From the NCBI GenBank assembly GCA_009777845.1, contig WRLD01000003.1, forward strand, positions 92,148 to 134,935: a stretch of 42,788 bases of DNA. The letters run 5' to 3'. The notes beneath the pieces are model-generated. The model saw nothing but the letters and a program-made list of their open reading frames with translations. It did not search any database and was not told where the DNA came from. Shown piece after piece: positions 7,726 through 15,811 of the stretch. Numbering within the stretch: the stretch's first letter is position 1; each line of letters opens with the position of its first letter. The stretch comes from Defluviitaleaceae bacterium (GTDB taxonomy: Bacteria > Bacillota > Clostridia > Lachnospirales > WQUN01). A program made the translations under genes and the position numbers.

Positions 7726-7773
7726 GAAGCAAATAAAAAAACACCGCTTATGCGGTGTTTTTTTATTTGCTTC
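7726..7773. terminator. Perfect 22-bp terminator hairpin upstream of the YafQ module
   Basis: GAAGCAAATA then A-run then CACCGC, loop TTAT, then the exact reverse complement. The core (A7-CACCGC-TTAT-GCGGTG-T7 and following ATTTGCTTCT) is duplicated at 8419-8458 on the other side of the toxin-antitoxin pair. Confidence 0.85.
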
Positions 7774-7774
7774 T

Positions 7775-7803
7775 TTGACAAAAGTATGACTATGCAATAC
7801 AAT
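7775..7803 (+). promoter_or_regulatory. Sigma-A promoter of the relB/yafQ-like operon
   Basis: TTGACA (7775-7780), 17-nt spacer, TACAAT (7798-7803). It starts immediately after the terminator stem, so the module has its own isolated transcription unit. Confidence 0.75.
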
Positions 7804-7837
7804 AGAATTACATCAAACTACTAAACGAGGTGATGTT

Positions 7838-8140
7838 ATGGCAAGTCAATCGCAGAGTGCGTTGATACAGGTAAGGCTTGACGAGAGCATAAAAAACAAG
7901 GCGGACACATTATTTTCCGACCTTGGCTTTGATACGCCTACGGCAATACGAATTTTCCTCAACCAAGCTATAAGGCGCGAGGGTATGCCGTTTGAAGTAG
8001 CAAAGCCTCAGCCTAACGCGGAAACGCTTGCGGCTATGCTGAACACAATGGAACGTATTCCGAAACGCTACAGCAGTTTTAAGGATATTATATCCGAGGT
8101 CAACGCCGAGATTGAGGCGGAGGGATATGATGAGGTATGA
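7838..8140 (+). CDS. RelB/DinJ family antitoxin
   Basis: 100 aa. The N-terminal ribbon-helix-helix part reads IQVRLDESIKNKADTLFSDLGFDTPTAIRIFLNQAIRREGMPFEV, the classic DinJ signature (AxxLFxxLGxxxxTAIxxFLxQ). The C-terminal ~45 residues (MERIPKRYSSFKDIISEVNAEIEAEGYDEV) would wrap the toxin. The antitoxin binds and silences its partner and, with it, represses the shared promoter. The ATG is preceded by GAGGTG. It overlaps the toxin start by 11 nt, the expected translational coupling. Such modules are often mobile; this one is bracketed by duplicate terminators. Confidence 0.92.
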   Translation: MASQSQSALIQVRLDESIKNKADTLFSDLGFDTPTAIRIFLNQAIRREGMPFEVAKPQPNAETLAAMLNTMERIPKRYSSFKDIISEVNAEIEAEGYDEV

Positions 8141-8405
8141 AATTGAACAATCTACCCGCTTTAAGCGCGAATTGAAAACAGCCATAAAGCGAGGTTACGA
8201 CATCAATAAATTAGAAGCGGTTGTTGACTTGCTTGCAGAGGGAGCGACACTGCCGCTTAAAAACCGCGACCACGCTTTGGTCGGTGACTATAACGGATTC
8301 AGAGAGTGTCACATAACGCCAGATTGGCTACTTGTTTATCGGCACGAGGAAGAAACTCTCGTCCTCTACCTTTTCAGAACAGGAACACATAGCGATTTGT
8401 TTTAG
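8130..8405 (+). CDS. YafQ-family mRNA interferase toxin
   Basis: 91 aa from the ATG at 8130, which has GGAGGG about 6 nt upstream; an earlier in-frame TTG and ATG are less well placed. YafQ is a RelE-fold ribosome-dependent mRNase. The residues known to matter in E. coli YafQ are all present: His48 (NRDHAL), His61, Asp65 and Trp66 (HITPDWLLVY), and His87 (RTGTHSDLF). It therefore looks intact and active. It is cotranscribed with the RelB/DinJ antitoxin immediately upstream. Confidence 0.93.
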   Translation: MRYEIEQSTRFKRELKTAIKRGYDINKLEAVVDLLAEGATLPLKNRDHALVGDYNGFRECHITPDWLLVYRHEEETLVLYLFRTGTHSDLF

Positions 8406-8418
8406 TGGGGAATTAGGC

Positions 8419-8458
8419 AAAAAAACACCGCTTATGCGGTGTTTTTTTATTTGCTTCT
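8419..8458. terminator. Terminator hairpin after the YafQ module (duplicate of the upstream one)
   Basis: A7-CACCGC, loop TTAT, GCGGTG-T7, then ATTTGCTTCT. It is identical over about 40 nt to 7734-7773. It also serves the convergent membrane-protein gene that ends at 8469. Confidence 0.85.
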
Positions 8459-8468
8459 TATAATCTAC

Positions 8469-8879
8469 TCATTCCGTATTTTTTAGAACTAATCCGCATT
8501 TATTCGTGATAAACAAAAATATAAATACAACTAATATACCGACTGTGCCATACAACGCATCAATAATATCGGGTGTGTTCATAAACGCCATAAACGGCGA
8601 TTCGCAAATAAAATTTGCCAATACCATAAACGCTCCTAAAATGATAATAAAACGAAATTTCACGCCGCTTATAAGCCAACTATAGCCTATTCCCAAATAG
8701 CCTAATATGCTTAACGAAAGGTTAGAGATATGTGAATGTATCTCACTATTGATTACCACGAAATCATCAATAAAAATACTGCTCCATCTTCCGATAGCCA
8801 ACAAAAAAGCCACCGATGTTAAAAATATAAACACGATTAAAACAAATTTTTTGGGTTTATATTTCGTAGTCATTTTCAT
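8469..8879 (-). CDS. Small integral membrane protein, unknown function
   Basis: 136 aa with a basic start (MKMTTKYKPKK) and four predicted transmembrane helices: about residues 12-29, 48-67, 74-92 and 108-127. No enzymatic or transport motif is recognisable, and I do not recognise the family. It follows the protease gene at 8883 with a 3-nt gap, so it is probably the third gene of the minus-strand operon starting at 9609. Its AT-rich composition differs from the neighbouring ppdK. A possible role with the protease (substrate, anchor or immunity) is inference only. Confidence 0.7.
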   Translation of the reverse strand: MKMTTKYKPKKFVLIVFIFLTSVAFLLAIGRWSSIFIDDFVVINSEIHSHISNLSLSILGYLGIGYSWLISGVKFRFIIILGAFMVLANFICESPFMAFMNTPDIIDALYGTVGILVVFIFLFITNKCGLVLKNTE

Positions 8880-8882
8880 TTT

Positions 8883-9371
8883 CTACATTATTTCTTGCAA
8901 CGCCATAACCTGCCCTTTATTGTCGAAGCAATACCTATACGGATATTCACGCAGTCGAGCCGTGTCGGAAAACTGCTCGGTCACGTCTAGTTGATTTTCC
9001 GCGCTTGATATGGCGAATTTCCAGTTTTTCATTACGTTTGTGCCAAGCAGAATGTGGTCTTTTAATTCGCCGTCAAAAGGAATGGCTAGGGCGACGACTT
9101 TTTCTAATACATGACCGCCTATGCGTAATTTATGCAAAATGCAAATATTCGCATCGCCGCTATAGCTGCCAAGCGTTACTTTCATGGTTTGGTTGGTCAT
9201 TATGCCGTACTTTGCGACAAGCATTTTGTGAATGGTGGTGTTAAATGCGCCAGTGTCGAACAAAACGTCTATTGGCTTTGAAAATTTATTCGCATGGCTA
9301 TCCCATAAATTGGCATCAAAAACATAACGGCATGGGCGATTGGGATTAAATTTAACCGAGAAGCTGGACAT
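8883..9371 (-). CDS. Retropepsin-like aspartyl protease
   Basis: 162 aa from the ATG at 9371, which has AAAGAGG about 9 nt upstream. Residues 36-44 read VLFDTGAFN, with catalytic Asp39 in D-T-G-A. HILLGTNVMKNW (106-117) matches the second signature (hydrophobic-LLG) of single-chain retroviral-type aspartyl proteases, which act as homodimers. There is no signal peptide, so it is probably cytosolic. Its start overlaps the end of the 85-aa gene upstream by 20 nt, indicating coupling. The natural substrate of such bacterial proteins is generally unknown. The residues after ~125 are not clearly part of the protease fold. Confidence 0.8.
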   Translation of the reverse strand: MSSFSVKFNPNRPCRYVFDANLWDSHANKFSKPIDVLFDTGAFNTTIHKMLVAKYGIMTNQTMKVTLGSYSGDANICILHKLRIGGHVLEKVVALAIPFDGELKDHILLGTNVMKNWKFAISSAENQLDVTEQFSDTARLREYPYRYCFDNKGQVMALQEIM

Positions 9372-9609
9372 GGAGATTACCTCTTTCCGTACACCCATAG
9401 TAAATTTTTGCGTTAGCATTAAGTTCATTCACGGCAATATCGTCCATCGGCAAATACATTTCGTCCGCGCCGTCTGCCGAAGCCACAAGATACCCGCAGT
9501 CCCATGGGTCGGCTTCGTCTAGGCGTACCAGTACCCATTTGCCTGTAAATTCGCGGTCGATTTCGTCCAGTGTTATAAGCCTTGTACCGTCATATCTTGT
9601 TATGTCCAT
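9352..9609 (-). CDS. Hypothetical acidic protein coupled to the retropepsin gene
   Basis: 85 aa starting MDITRYDGTRLITLDEIDREFTGKWVLV. The ATG at 9609 has AAAGGAGG 8 nt upstream; the longer frame to 9741 would begin upstream of the predicted promoter. The protein is acidic (DEADPWDCGYLVASADGADEMYLPMDD) and soluble. WVLVRLDEADPWDCGYLVAS followed by a short strand suggests a small beta-rich fold. I do not recognise the family with certainty. As it overlaps the protease gene it may be a partner, inhibitor or substrate of it. Confidence 0.75.
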   Translation of the reverse strand: MDITRYDGTRLITLDEIDREFTGKWVLVRLDEADPWDCGYLVASADGADEMYLPMDDIAVNELNANAKIYYGCTERGNLHVQLLG

Positions 9610-9639
9610 GAGGAACGCCTCCTTTGCAAGTCTGATACT

Positions 9640-9668
9640 ATCATACCTCAAAACGCAAAAATTGTTAA
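9640..9668 (-). promoter_or_regulatory. Promoter of the minus-strand protease operon
   Basis: On the minus strand TTAACA (9663-9668), 17-nt spacer, TATGAT (9640-9645), about 30 nt before the 9609 ATG. Confidence 0.65.
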
Positions 9669-9684
9669 GCGGAATAATTTTCTC

Positions 9685-9712
9685 TTGACAAATTAAAATA
9701 CAAGTGTAGAAT
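9685..9712 (+). promoter_or_regulatory. Promoter of the Cthe_2159-like lipoprotein gene
   Basis: TTGACA (9685-9690), 16-nt spacer, TAGAAT (9707-9712). It is divergent from the protease operon promoter. A TCGCC-GAA-GGCGA hairpin lies in the leader at 9782-9794. Confidence 0.65.
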
Positions 9713-9820
9713 GTAACAAAAGACATGTGTAGAATATTCATTTCTCACATAAAAAAGGCAGTGCAAAGTCGCACATAAAAAATCGCCGAAGGCGAGCCAA
9801 AAAAACAAGGAGTGGTGGAA

Positions 9821-10957
9821 ATGAAATTTAAGGTGATTATTCTTATTATTACAACTATGCTATTAGTGGGTTGCAATGAGGCTTCTGCTTCTGTGCCAAA
9901 GCAGGAACAGCAGGCTGCGAGGTCTGCGCGAAATACGTCCGCCGAAATGAAAACAATAACGCTGGACGATAACAATACCAGCTTTTCGGGCGGCGGAGCT
10001 TCCGTAAGTGACGGCTCTGTCACCATCACCGAGGGCGGCAGCTATCTTATTTCTGGGAATTTGTCCGATGGCAGAATAGCAATTGACACGGCGAGCGATG
10101 TCTGCCTCGTGTTTAACGGCGTGGATATAATAAGCTCCAAACGCTCCGCGATTGTGTCAAACGGCGCAGGAAAGGTAACAATCGAAATAGCAAGGGACAC
10201 GGAAAACCGTATCGCGGACGGGGAGCGGCGCGCAAAGAAAAAAGACAGGAACGCCGACACCAACGCCGTCATATACACAAACGGAAGCCTTGAAATTACA
10301 GGCGAGGGCGTGCTGGATATTTCTGGAAACCACAGGGGCGGAATGTACAGCGAGCAATCCGTAGAAATTTTTTCGGGTACGCTAAATATTGAGGCAAAGG
10401 GGCTTGGAATTTATTCGCGGCAAAGGCTCGCCGTCCACGGCGGAAATGTAAGCATAGACAACAAGGACGATGAGGGCGCGGAAAGCGACGAAATTATCAT
10501 AAACGGCGGAAATATCCGCATAATTTCAAAGCAGGACGCGCTTAACGCGCAGAACAATATCGTTATTAACGGCGGAAATATCTATGTAGAAGCCAACGAC
10601 GACGGCTTCGATTCCAACGACACTATGACAATAAACGGCGGTACAATATTCATTTTCGCGAAAAACAGCGCGCTTGACGTAAGTGACGGCAAAAAAATCG
10701 GTACCTTTACAATAAACGGCGGCACGGTTGTCGCGGTCGGCGGAGATTACAGGATTGCCGCCGACTCCCGCTCCGAACAAGGCTTCGCATGGCTCGATGC
10801 GCCGCGCTTGCCCAAGGGCGCAGGCTCGGCAAGCGTTTTCTCCGAAAGCGGTGAAAAAATAATAGACTTTGATTACCCTAATAGATTTTCGCTGGTATTT
10901 GTGAGTACGGAGAGGGTACGGAATGCTAATGAGGGTTTGAGGCTTAGATTCGACTAG
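9821..10957 (+). CDS. Carbohydrate-binding (Cthe_2159-type) lipoprotein
   Basis: 378 aa. The ATG at 9821 has AAGGAG 8 nt upstream. The signal peptide ends in the lipobox LVGC, so Cys18 should be lipidated and the protein anchored to the outer face of the membrane. Residues ~50-340 are repeated short beta-strand turns with INGGNI or INGGT motifs (NGAGKVTIE, GSLEITGEGVLDISG, IVINGGNIYVEANDDGFDSNDTMTINGGTIFI). This is typical of the Cthe_2159 beta-helix family, which binds calcium and acidic polysaccharide such as pectin. The C-terminal ~40 residues are a less regular cap. Function as a polysaccharide-binding or lyase-like protein is inferred from the family. The stop runs into a terminator-like repeat. 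Confidence 0.82.
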   Translation: MKFKVIILIITTMLLVGCNEASASVPKQEQQAARSARNTSAEMKTITLDDNNTSFSGGGASVSDGSVTITEGGSYLISGNLSDGRIAIDTASDVCLVFNGVDIISSKRSAIVSNGAGKVTIEIARDTENRIADGERRAKKKDRNADTNAVIYTNGSLEITGEGVLDISGNHRGGMYSEQSVEIFSGTLNIEAKGLGIYSRQRLAVHGGNVSIDNKDDEGAESDEIIINGGNIRIISKQDALNAQNNIVINGGNIYVEANDDGFDSNDTMTINGGTIFIFAKNSALDVSDGKKIGTFTINGGTVVAVGGDYRIAADSRSEQGFAWLDAPRLPKGAGSASVFSESGEKIIDFDYPNRFSLVFVSTERVRNANEGLRLRFD

Positions 10958-11078
10958 GGGGCATAGCCCCTTTTCTCCGACTTTCCCTTGGTGGGAATGT
11001 CGTCACGAGCCTTGAGGCATAGCCTCTTTTCTCCGCTATAGCGTGGTGGGAATATCGTCACAAGCCTTTAGGCTTGGG
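10957..11078 (+). repeat. Terminator-like 3'-end repeat, two units and a partial
   Basis: GGGGGCATAGCCCC-TTTTCTCCG starts at the lipoprotein stop codon. A second unit has GAGGCATAGCCTC-TTTTCTCCG, and a third short GCCTTTAGGC piece follows. Both full units end in TGGTGGGAAT-TCGTCAC-AGCCTT. Confidence 0.85.
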
Positions 11079-11123
11079 CAACGAACGCACAAATGGCAAA
11101 AGCGTGTAATTTCTTCGGTTTTA

Positions 11124-11265
11124 AAAAGCGATTAAGCGCGGATTTAGTGGATTCACGCAGATTTAAGCGGATTTTTGCACGAGCGAATCCGCGTAAATCC
11201 GTGAAAATCCGTTAAATCCGTGTTTAGATTTACATATTTTGGCTTAATGCGTTTGTCGCGCGTAT
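11124..11265. repeat. GGATTT-type repeat pair with the TTTGGCTTAATGCG module
   Basis: GCGGATTTAGTGGATTCACGC and related units (11130-11175) face the complementary AATCCGCGTAAATCCGTG series (11185-11225). Then comes TTTACATATTTTGGCTTAATGCGTTTGTCG, the reverse of the module found beside other copies. Between 10958 and 11304 I see only repeats. Confidence 0.8.
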
Positions 11266-11304
11266 GCTTGCAAGCAGATAATATAACAATCTCTCCGATT
11301 GCCA

Positions 11305-11454
11305 TTATCCCATTTGTGCGGGCGACATTTCCGTTTCTGGCGGCATATTGACGCCTGGTGGGTCATGGGGGTCATTTTCACTCATTATTTTTGGCGGCGG
11401 AGTATGTTTCTTGGTGTTTTTTTTAGACTTGCGTTCGCTTGAGGACATTTGCAT
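11305..11454 (-). CDS. Small hypothetical protein (49 aa, or 47 from the second ATG)
   Basis: A short frame starting MQMSSSERKSKKNTKKH and ending MSPAQMG. AAAGGA lies just upstream, well spaced (9 nt) for the second ATG at 11448. The N-terminal third is basic (Lys/Arg/Ser); the C-terminal part is Pro, Asp and Met rich (PPPKIMSENDPHDPPGVNMPPETE), probably disordered. No family is recognised. It is divergent from the ABC transporter gene at 11588. It is plausible but unproven. Confidence 0.45.
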   Translation of the reverse strand: MQMSSSERKSKKNTKKHTPPPKIMSENDPHDPPGVNMPPETEMSPAQMG

Positions 11455-11550
11455 TTATCCTTTCATATGGAAGTTTGGGGATAGTGTGTGCTAAAATAGG
11501 CTGAAATATTCAAGGGCAGTTTATAGCTGTTTAATCTGAAATTAGTATGA

Positions 11551-11556
11551 TATAAT
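11551..11556 (+). promoter_or_regulatory. -10 element for the ABC exporter gene
   Basis: TATAAT 31 nt before the ATG at 11588. A convincing -35 box 17 nt upstream is missing (TGTTTA), so it may need an activator. Confidence 0.45.
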
Positions 11557-11587
11557 AGACACCACCCACCCAAGAAAGGATTCCCCC

Positions 11588-13366
11588 ATGGCACGTAACA
11601 CCTTCCGCATAGACGAAACACTGGACGAAAGCAGTGTTTTCAAGCTCAGTCACCTGCTAAGACTTGGCAAATATATACGCCCGTACAAAAGGGGCTTTAT
11701 CCTTTCTTTTTTGTGTACCGTGGCTTCTAGCGCGGTGGGCTTGCTTGCGCCGTTTCTTACTATGCTGGTGATTGACGAGGCTATTCCCAACGGCGATATT
11801 CGCTTGGTCTTGCTTTTGTCGGGCTTTATGCTCGTTGCTATTATTGTCAATATTTTCTTTCTGCGGTATCGCATTATGGCTATGGCGCAGGTGGGGCAGA
11901 GCGTAATACGCGATTTGCGGCTTGATGTGTTTAAGCATTTACAGCTATTGCCATTTGCGTATTTCGATAGCCGTCCGCACGGCAAAATTCTTGTGCGCGC
12001 CGTAAATTATATCAATTCGCTTAGCGATATGCTTTCCAATGGAATCTTGAACGCAATTACCGACATGCTTTCGCTGGTGATTATTTTTGTGATGATGCTG
12101 ATTATAGATGTACGGCTTACGGCGGTCGCTATGGCGGGTATGCCTGTTTTGTTTTTCGCCATTTTTTTCATTCGCATAAAAAACCGCAAGGCGTGGCAAA
12201 TAATAAGCGCGAAGCAGTCGAACATGAACGCCTACATCTACGAAAGTATCGCAGGCGTACGCATTACGCAGTCATTCTCACGAGAAAAGGAAAACCAAAA
12301 AATCTTCTCGGAGGTCTTGACAAGCCTGTACACGTCTTGGATGCGCGGCATAAGAATTGTTTTCTTTATGCGACCCACGGTCGAGAACATAAGCTCGCTG
12401 GCGATTACATTTTTGTACGTGGTCGCGGTGGGCATGATTAGCGGCGGAAGCCTAGCCGTGGGCGTGCTTGTGGCGTTTATCATGTATATTCACAGATTTT
12501 GGACTCCTATAAACAATATCGCGATGTTTTACAACTCGCTTGTCACAAATATGAGCTACCTGGAGCTTATTTTTGAAACGCTTGACGAGCCTGTTCTGGT
12601 AAAGGATAGCGAGAACGCCTCGCCCTTGCCGCAAATAAAGGGGAATGTCGAGTTCAAGGACGTTTCCTTTTCCTACGAGGACGGGCAGCCCGTGTTGGAA
12701 AATGTCAGCTTTTCCTGCGAAGCGGGAAGCACAGTCGCGCTTGTCGGCCCTACGGGCGCAGGAAAAACCACGATTGTGAACCTACTAAGCCGTTTTTACG
12801 AAACAAACGGCGGCGAAATTCTAATAGACGGCTTCGACATAAGCCACGCGACCCTTGCTTCCCTACGCAGTCAAATGGGAATAATGCTACAGGACAGCTT
12901 CCTTTTTTCCGGCACAATCATGGAAAACATACGCTACAGCCGCCTAGAAGCCACGGACGAGCAAGTAATCGCCGCCGCCAAAGCCGTCTGCGCCCACGAC
13001 TTCATTATCGAAACCGAAAAGGGCTACAAAACCGAGGTAAACGAACGCGGAAGCCGCCTAAGCGTAGGTCAACGCCAGCTAATTTCGTTCGCGCGGGCAT
13101 TGCTCGCCGACCCGCGCATACTCATACTGGACGAAGCCACCGCAAACATAGACACCCGCACCGAAAAAGCCCTGCAAGAGGGCTTGGAACGCCTGCTGCG
13201 CGGGCGTACCTCGTTTATAATCGCGCATAGGCTGTCTACTATAAAGCACGCGGATTTGATTATGTATGTGGAGCATGGGAAGGTAGCGGAAGCTGGTACG
13301 CATGAGGAGCTGATGGGGGTGGAAGGGGCTTATTTTGGGTTGGTGGTGGGGTTGCGTGGGGAGTAG
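11588..13366 (+). CDS. ABC exporter half-transporter (MsbA/LmrA type)
   Basis: 592 aa. Residues ~30-320 are a six-helix type I exporter membrane domain, and residues ~350-590 the ATPase. Walker A is GPTGAGKTT (387-395), the signature LSVGQRQL starts at 491, Walker B ILILDE is at 511-516 with catalytic Glu516, and IIAHRLS carries the switch His. LSVGQ replaces the usual LSGGQ. It lacks the N-terminal accessory domain and zinc ribbon seen in the exporters at 16918 and 23953. The ATG has AAAGGA upstream. It could form a homodimer, or pair with one of the other two; the substrate is unknown. Confidence 0.92.
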   Translation: MARNTFRIDETLDESSVFKLSHLLRLGKYIRPYKRGFILSFLCTVASSAVGLLAPFLTMLVIDEAIPNGDIRLVLLLSGFMLVAIIVNIFFLRYRIMAMAQVGQSVIRDLRLDVFKHLQLLPFAYFDSRPHGKILVRAVNYINSLSDMLSNGILNAITDMLSLVIIFVMMLIIDVRLTAVAMAGMPVLFFAIFFIRIKNRKAWQIISAKQSNMNAYIYESIAGVRITQSFSREKENQKIFSEVLTSLYTSWMRGIRIVFFMRPTVENISSLAITFLYVVAVGMISGGSLAVGVLVAFIMYIHRFWTPINNIAMFYNSLVTNMSYLELIFETLDEPVLVKDSENASPLPQIKGNVEFKDVSFSYEDGQPVLENVSFSCEAGSTVALVGPTGAGKTTIVNLLSRFYETNGGEILIDGFDISHATLASLRSQMGIMLQDSFLFSGTIMENIRYSRLEATDEQVIAAAKAVCAHDFIIETEKGYKTEVNERGSRLSVGQRQLISFARALLADPRILILDEATANIDTRTEKALQEGLERLLRGRTSFIIAHRLSTIKHADLIMYVEHGKVAEAGTHEELMGVEGAYFGLVVGLRGE

Positions 13367-13455
13367 GGACAAGGGGGTTATTTCGTGTCAGTAGAGCAAA
13401 GAGCAAGGGTGTAACGAGCTTTCATTTTTAGTGGGAGTTATACTCCAAAAATAAA

Positions 13456-13489
13456 AATGGGGCTTTTTTTGATTGAAAAAAGCCCCATT
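13456..13489 (+). terminator. Terminator downstream of the ABC exporter
   Basis: AATGGGGCTTTTTT and AAAAAAGCCCCATT are perfect arms around a short loop; it can work on both strands. A second pair, CATTTTTAGTGGGAG/CTCCAAAAATAAAAATG, precedes it. Confidence 0.8.
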
Positions 13490-13580
13490 GTAAATTATTC
13501 TATATGGGTAATTCGTGAAAAAATATACTTAATATTGCATTGTTAAAAACAAAACTTCAATTCACACAGTTGACTTTCTT

Positions 13581-13742
13581 TTATTTCTTTTTTACATCGC
13601 CTGACGTATCCCATAGTTCCTCGGCAACTTCCTCGCTATATTCCTTATTTTTCTCTGCCAATTCTCGCCACACGTTTGCGTAGAGGAAGCATTTTTGTTC
13701 AACTAGCCTATTCATACATCTTTCATATAGATAATTATTCAT
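13581..13742 (-). CDS. Small hypothetical protein (53 aa)
   Basis: Starts MNNYLYERCMNRLVEQKCFL and ends DTSGDVKKK. The ATG at 13742 has AAAGGAGG 6 nt upstream, a strong argument that it is translated. The sequence is soluble and helical, with an acidic second half (AEKNKEYSEEVAEELWD). No family is recognised. It lies alone between the exporter and the methyltransferase gene, with the terminator at 13456 downstream. Confidence 0.6.
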   Translation of the reverse strand: MNNYLYERCMNRLVEQKCFLYANVWRELAEKNKEYSEEVAEELWDTSGDVKKK

Positions 13743-13999
13743 AATTATCCTCCTTTATCACTTGGGGTGGTTTTTGTTTTTACTCCTATTCTTATAAAGT
13801 GCATTTAACTTCCCACTCCTTTCATCTCACATTTCACTATACTTAAATTTACTCCACACAAGTCAAAATGTTATACTCGCGTTATGTTTATGTGAGAATA
13901 TTATCACGCCAATGTAACAAAGTCAATACTTTTTTAATTATCTTGGCAAACCATATTCTTCTTGGATGGCTGAGCTTATTTGTTTTACACTCAATAAAC

Positions 14000-14028
14000 T
14001 TGACATTTGCAAGCATTTCAGATAGTAT
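14000..14028 (+). promoter_or_regulatory. Promoter of the EgtD-like gene, with a structured leader
   Basis: TTGACA (14000-14005), 17-nt spacer, TAGTAT (14023-14028). The ~130-nt leader contains GTGTA/TACAC, GTACG/CGCAC-type and GCGT/ACGC stems. The 13743-13999 stretch before it shows no gene I would support. Confidence 0.7.
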
Positions 14029-14165
14029 TCATGCTATCTCTATTATGGAGCTACAGAAAGGGTGTAACTCTGGGGTACACCGTACGCTTTTTCGCACGTC
14101 CTAGCCTTGCAGGCGTTATGTATTTGTGATACGCAAGACTAAATCAATCTTGAAAGTGTGATATT

Positions 14166-15617
14166 ATGTCGAAAAAAATATTTGGGGATTATATACGTTC
14201 TGTTAAAGTTGCTGTTGAGGGAATGACTAACGAACTGCTTGTGATAGGCTTATTTAAAGCAGCTAATCATGCCATAGCTATAGGTCAGACAGATTCCTCA
14301 ACGGTTAGACAGTGGATGTCTGGTGGGAATACAAGTTACACTAAGTTTTTTACGAATAAAGACTTTAATGATAGTGAATTTATCAATTACTTAGAGGAAC
14401 ATATTGGGATTTCGTGGGTGGACGTTAAAAAGGAGCTTAGAAAACACCGCGATTCTATGCCACATATTGATTACGAAACCGCCGACAGCAATACTTTTTT
14501 TCGTAGCTTAACAAATCAATTCAGAGCCATTCTGGGCAAGTCTGTGAATTTGAGTGAGAACTCGTATCACAATTATGATGACTCCTTTTATAAGGGTATT
14601 GTTTTCTTGGATAAAACCATAGACCAACGGAACCATGATTTTTTAGACCTCTTAACAGGGCAGACGAGGCAAACTGATGCGATATATATGTACTTAGGCA
14701 AAGAATCAACGGAACGGTATCTTGAGATTATGATGTCGGCGGAGTATACCTTATTTAGGGACACTCGAGCAATGCTAGATAAACACATGAAAGACATCAT
14801 TAGTTATATAACATCAACAAGTGACAAGTCGCTCCGCATTATTTCATTAGGCATTGGAAACGGTGAAAAGGATTACTCCTTAGTACAACACATCTTGAAC
14901 GCTACAACGCAAAACCTAGAGTATCTCGCCGTAGATATTAGCTTGGATATGCTACAAATCGGCATTAGAAACGTGTATAGACCATTAACTGAGGATAATC
15001 GCAATCGACTGAATATACAGATAGCAGAAGCAGATTTTATGGATATTGATAGGTTTTTTGTGGACAGACTGTTGCCAACGCCAAAGTCAGCGAAAAGAAA
15101 TATTTTCATGTTGCTTGGAAACACCTTGGGCAACTTTCAAGAAGACCAGTTGTTGAATAAAATTGCTGATGTTATGAATAGCGGAGATATACTGCTTGTC
15201 GATAATCAGCTTAAAAGAGAGGGTCGCCTTACCCCCGAGGAAGAACACGATTACATGAATATGTACAATTCCAAGAAAGAACATGAAATGGTGTATGCTA
15301 TCTTAAAACGCGGTGGTCTTTCCAAGGATGACGGACGTATAGAACAGGATGTTTCTTATAACCACCACCTTACAAACGCACATTTAAAAGATAACAATTG
15401 TCTAACAGTTTTACAACAATTTAACCTAAACAACTCCGCCATTTCAAAAGAGATACACGGTCGGCGCGTTAAATATCCAAAAAACTCTATTATCACAGTA
15501 TACTACTCAAGAAAATACACAAAAAAAGCATTTGAGAATATTATCAAGGACGTTCTCGAAATAAAAGTAGATTTTTCTAATGATAAATATGGTATGTTTA
15601 TCTGCCAAAAGGCATAA
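14166..15617 (+). CDS. EgtD-like SAM-dependent methyltransferase with unknown N-terminal region
   Basis: 483 aa. Residues ~170-483 match the histidine-specific methyltransferase fold (Methyltransf_33, as in EgtD of ergothioneine synthesis). SAM motif I is LGIGNGEKD (228-236), the acidic strand end is YLAVDIS with Asp257, then MLLGNTLGNF (315-324) and GDILLVDNQL (340-349). The first ~165 residues are not part of EgtD; SSTVRQWMSGG could be part of a small helical DNA-binding unit, but this is weak. No egtB or other ergothioneine gene is nearby, so the substrate may differ. Codon use is AT-rich compared with neighbours, suggesting transfer. The ribosome site is weak (GAAAGTG). Confidence 0.72.
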   Translation: MSKKIFGDYIRSVKVAVEGMTNELLVIGLFKAANHAIAIGQTDSSTVRQWMSGGNTSYTKFFTNKDFNDSEFINYLEEHIGISWVDVKKELRKHRDSMPHIDYETADSNTFFRSLTNQFRAILGKSVNLSENSYHNYDDSFYKGIVFLDKTIDQRNHDFLDLLTGQTRQTDAIYMYLGKESTERYLEIMMSAEYTLFRDTRAMLDKHMKDIISYITSTSDKSLRIISLGIGNGEKDYSLVQHILNATTQNLEYLAVDISLDMLQIGIRNVYRPLTEDNRNRLNIQIAEADFMDIDRFFVDRLLPTPKSAKRNIFMLLGNTLGNFQEDQLLNKIADVMNSGDILLVDNQLKREGRLTPEEEHDYMNMYNSKKEHEMVYAILKRGGLSKDDGRIEQDVSYNHHLTNAHLKDNNCLTVLQQFNLNNSAISKEIHGRRVKYPKNSIITVYYSRKYTKKAFENIIKDVLEIKVDFSNDKYGMFICQKA

Positions 15618-15746
15618 CTCTGTTAGGTTTTTGTTACGCTCGTAGCTGTCGTTTGTGATAAATTTCAATGCGGAGCTTCCCTCAACGTCTACTGCTACAC
15701 TTAGCTAGATGTCGTTACACAAGACGAGGATATTCTTATCTCGATT

Positions 15747-15811
15747 AAAAATCCACTCATACGGCACGGCGGAAGAAAACCGTGCTTTCTAGCCGTATGA
15801 GTGGATTTTTA
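15747..15811. terminator. Long inverted repeat after the EgtD-like gene
   Basis: Arms of 19 bp (AAAAATCCACTCATACGGC and its exact complement) enclose a second stem ACGGC..CCGT. The A-run and T-run ends make it a bidirectional terminator between this gene and the convergent small gene at 15812. Confidence 0.85.

Noticed and set aside
13868..14104. 78-codon frame upstream of the EgtD-like gene
   Set aside because: Spans the predicted promoter of that gene, has no ribosome site and no recognisable composition.
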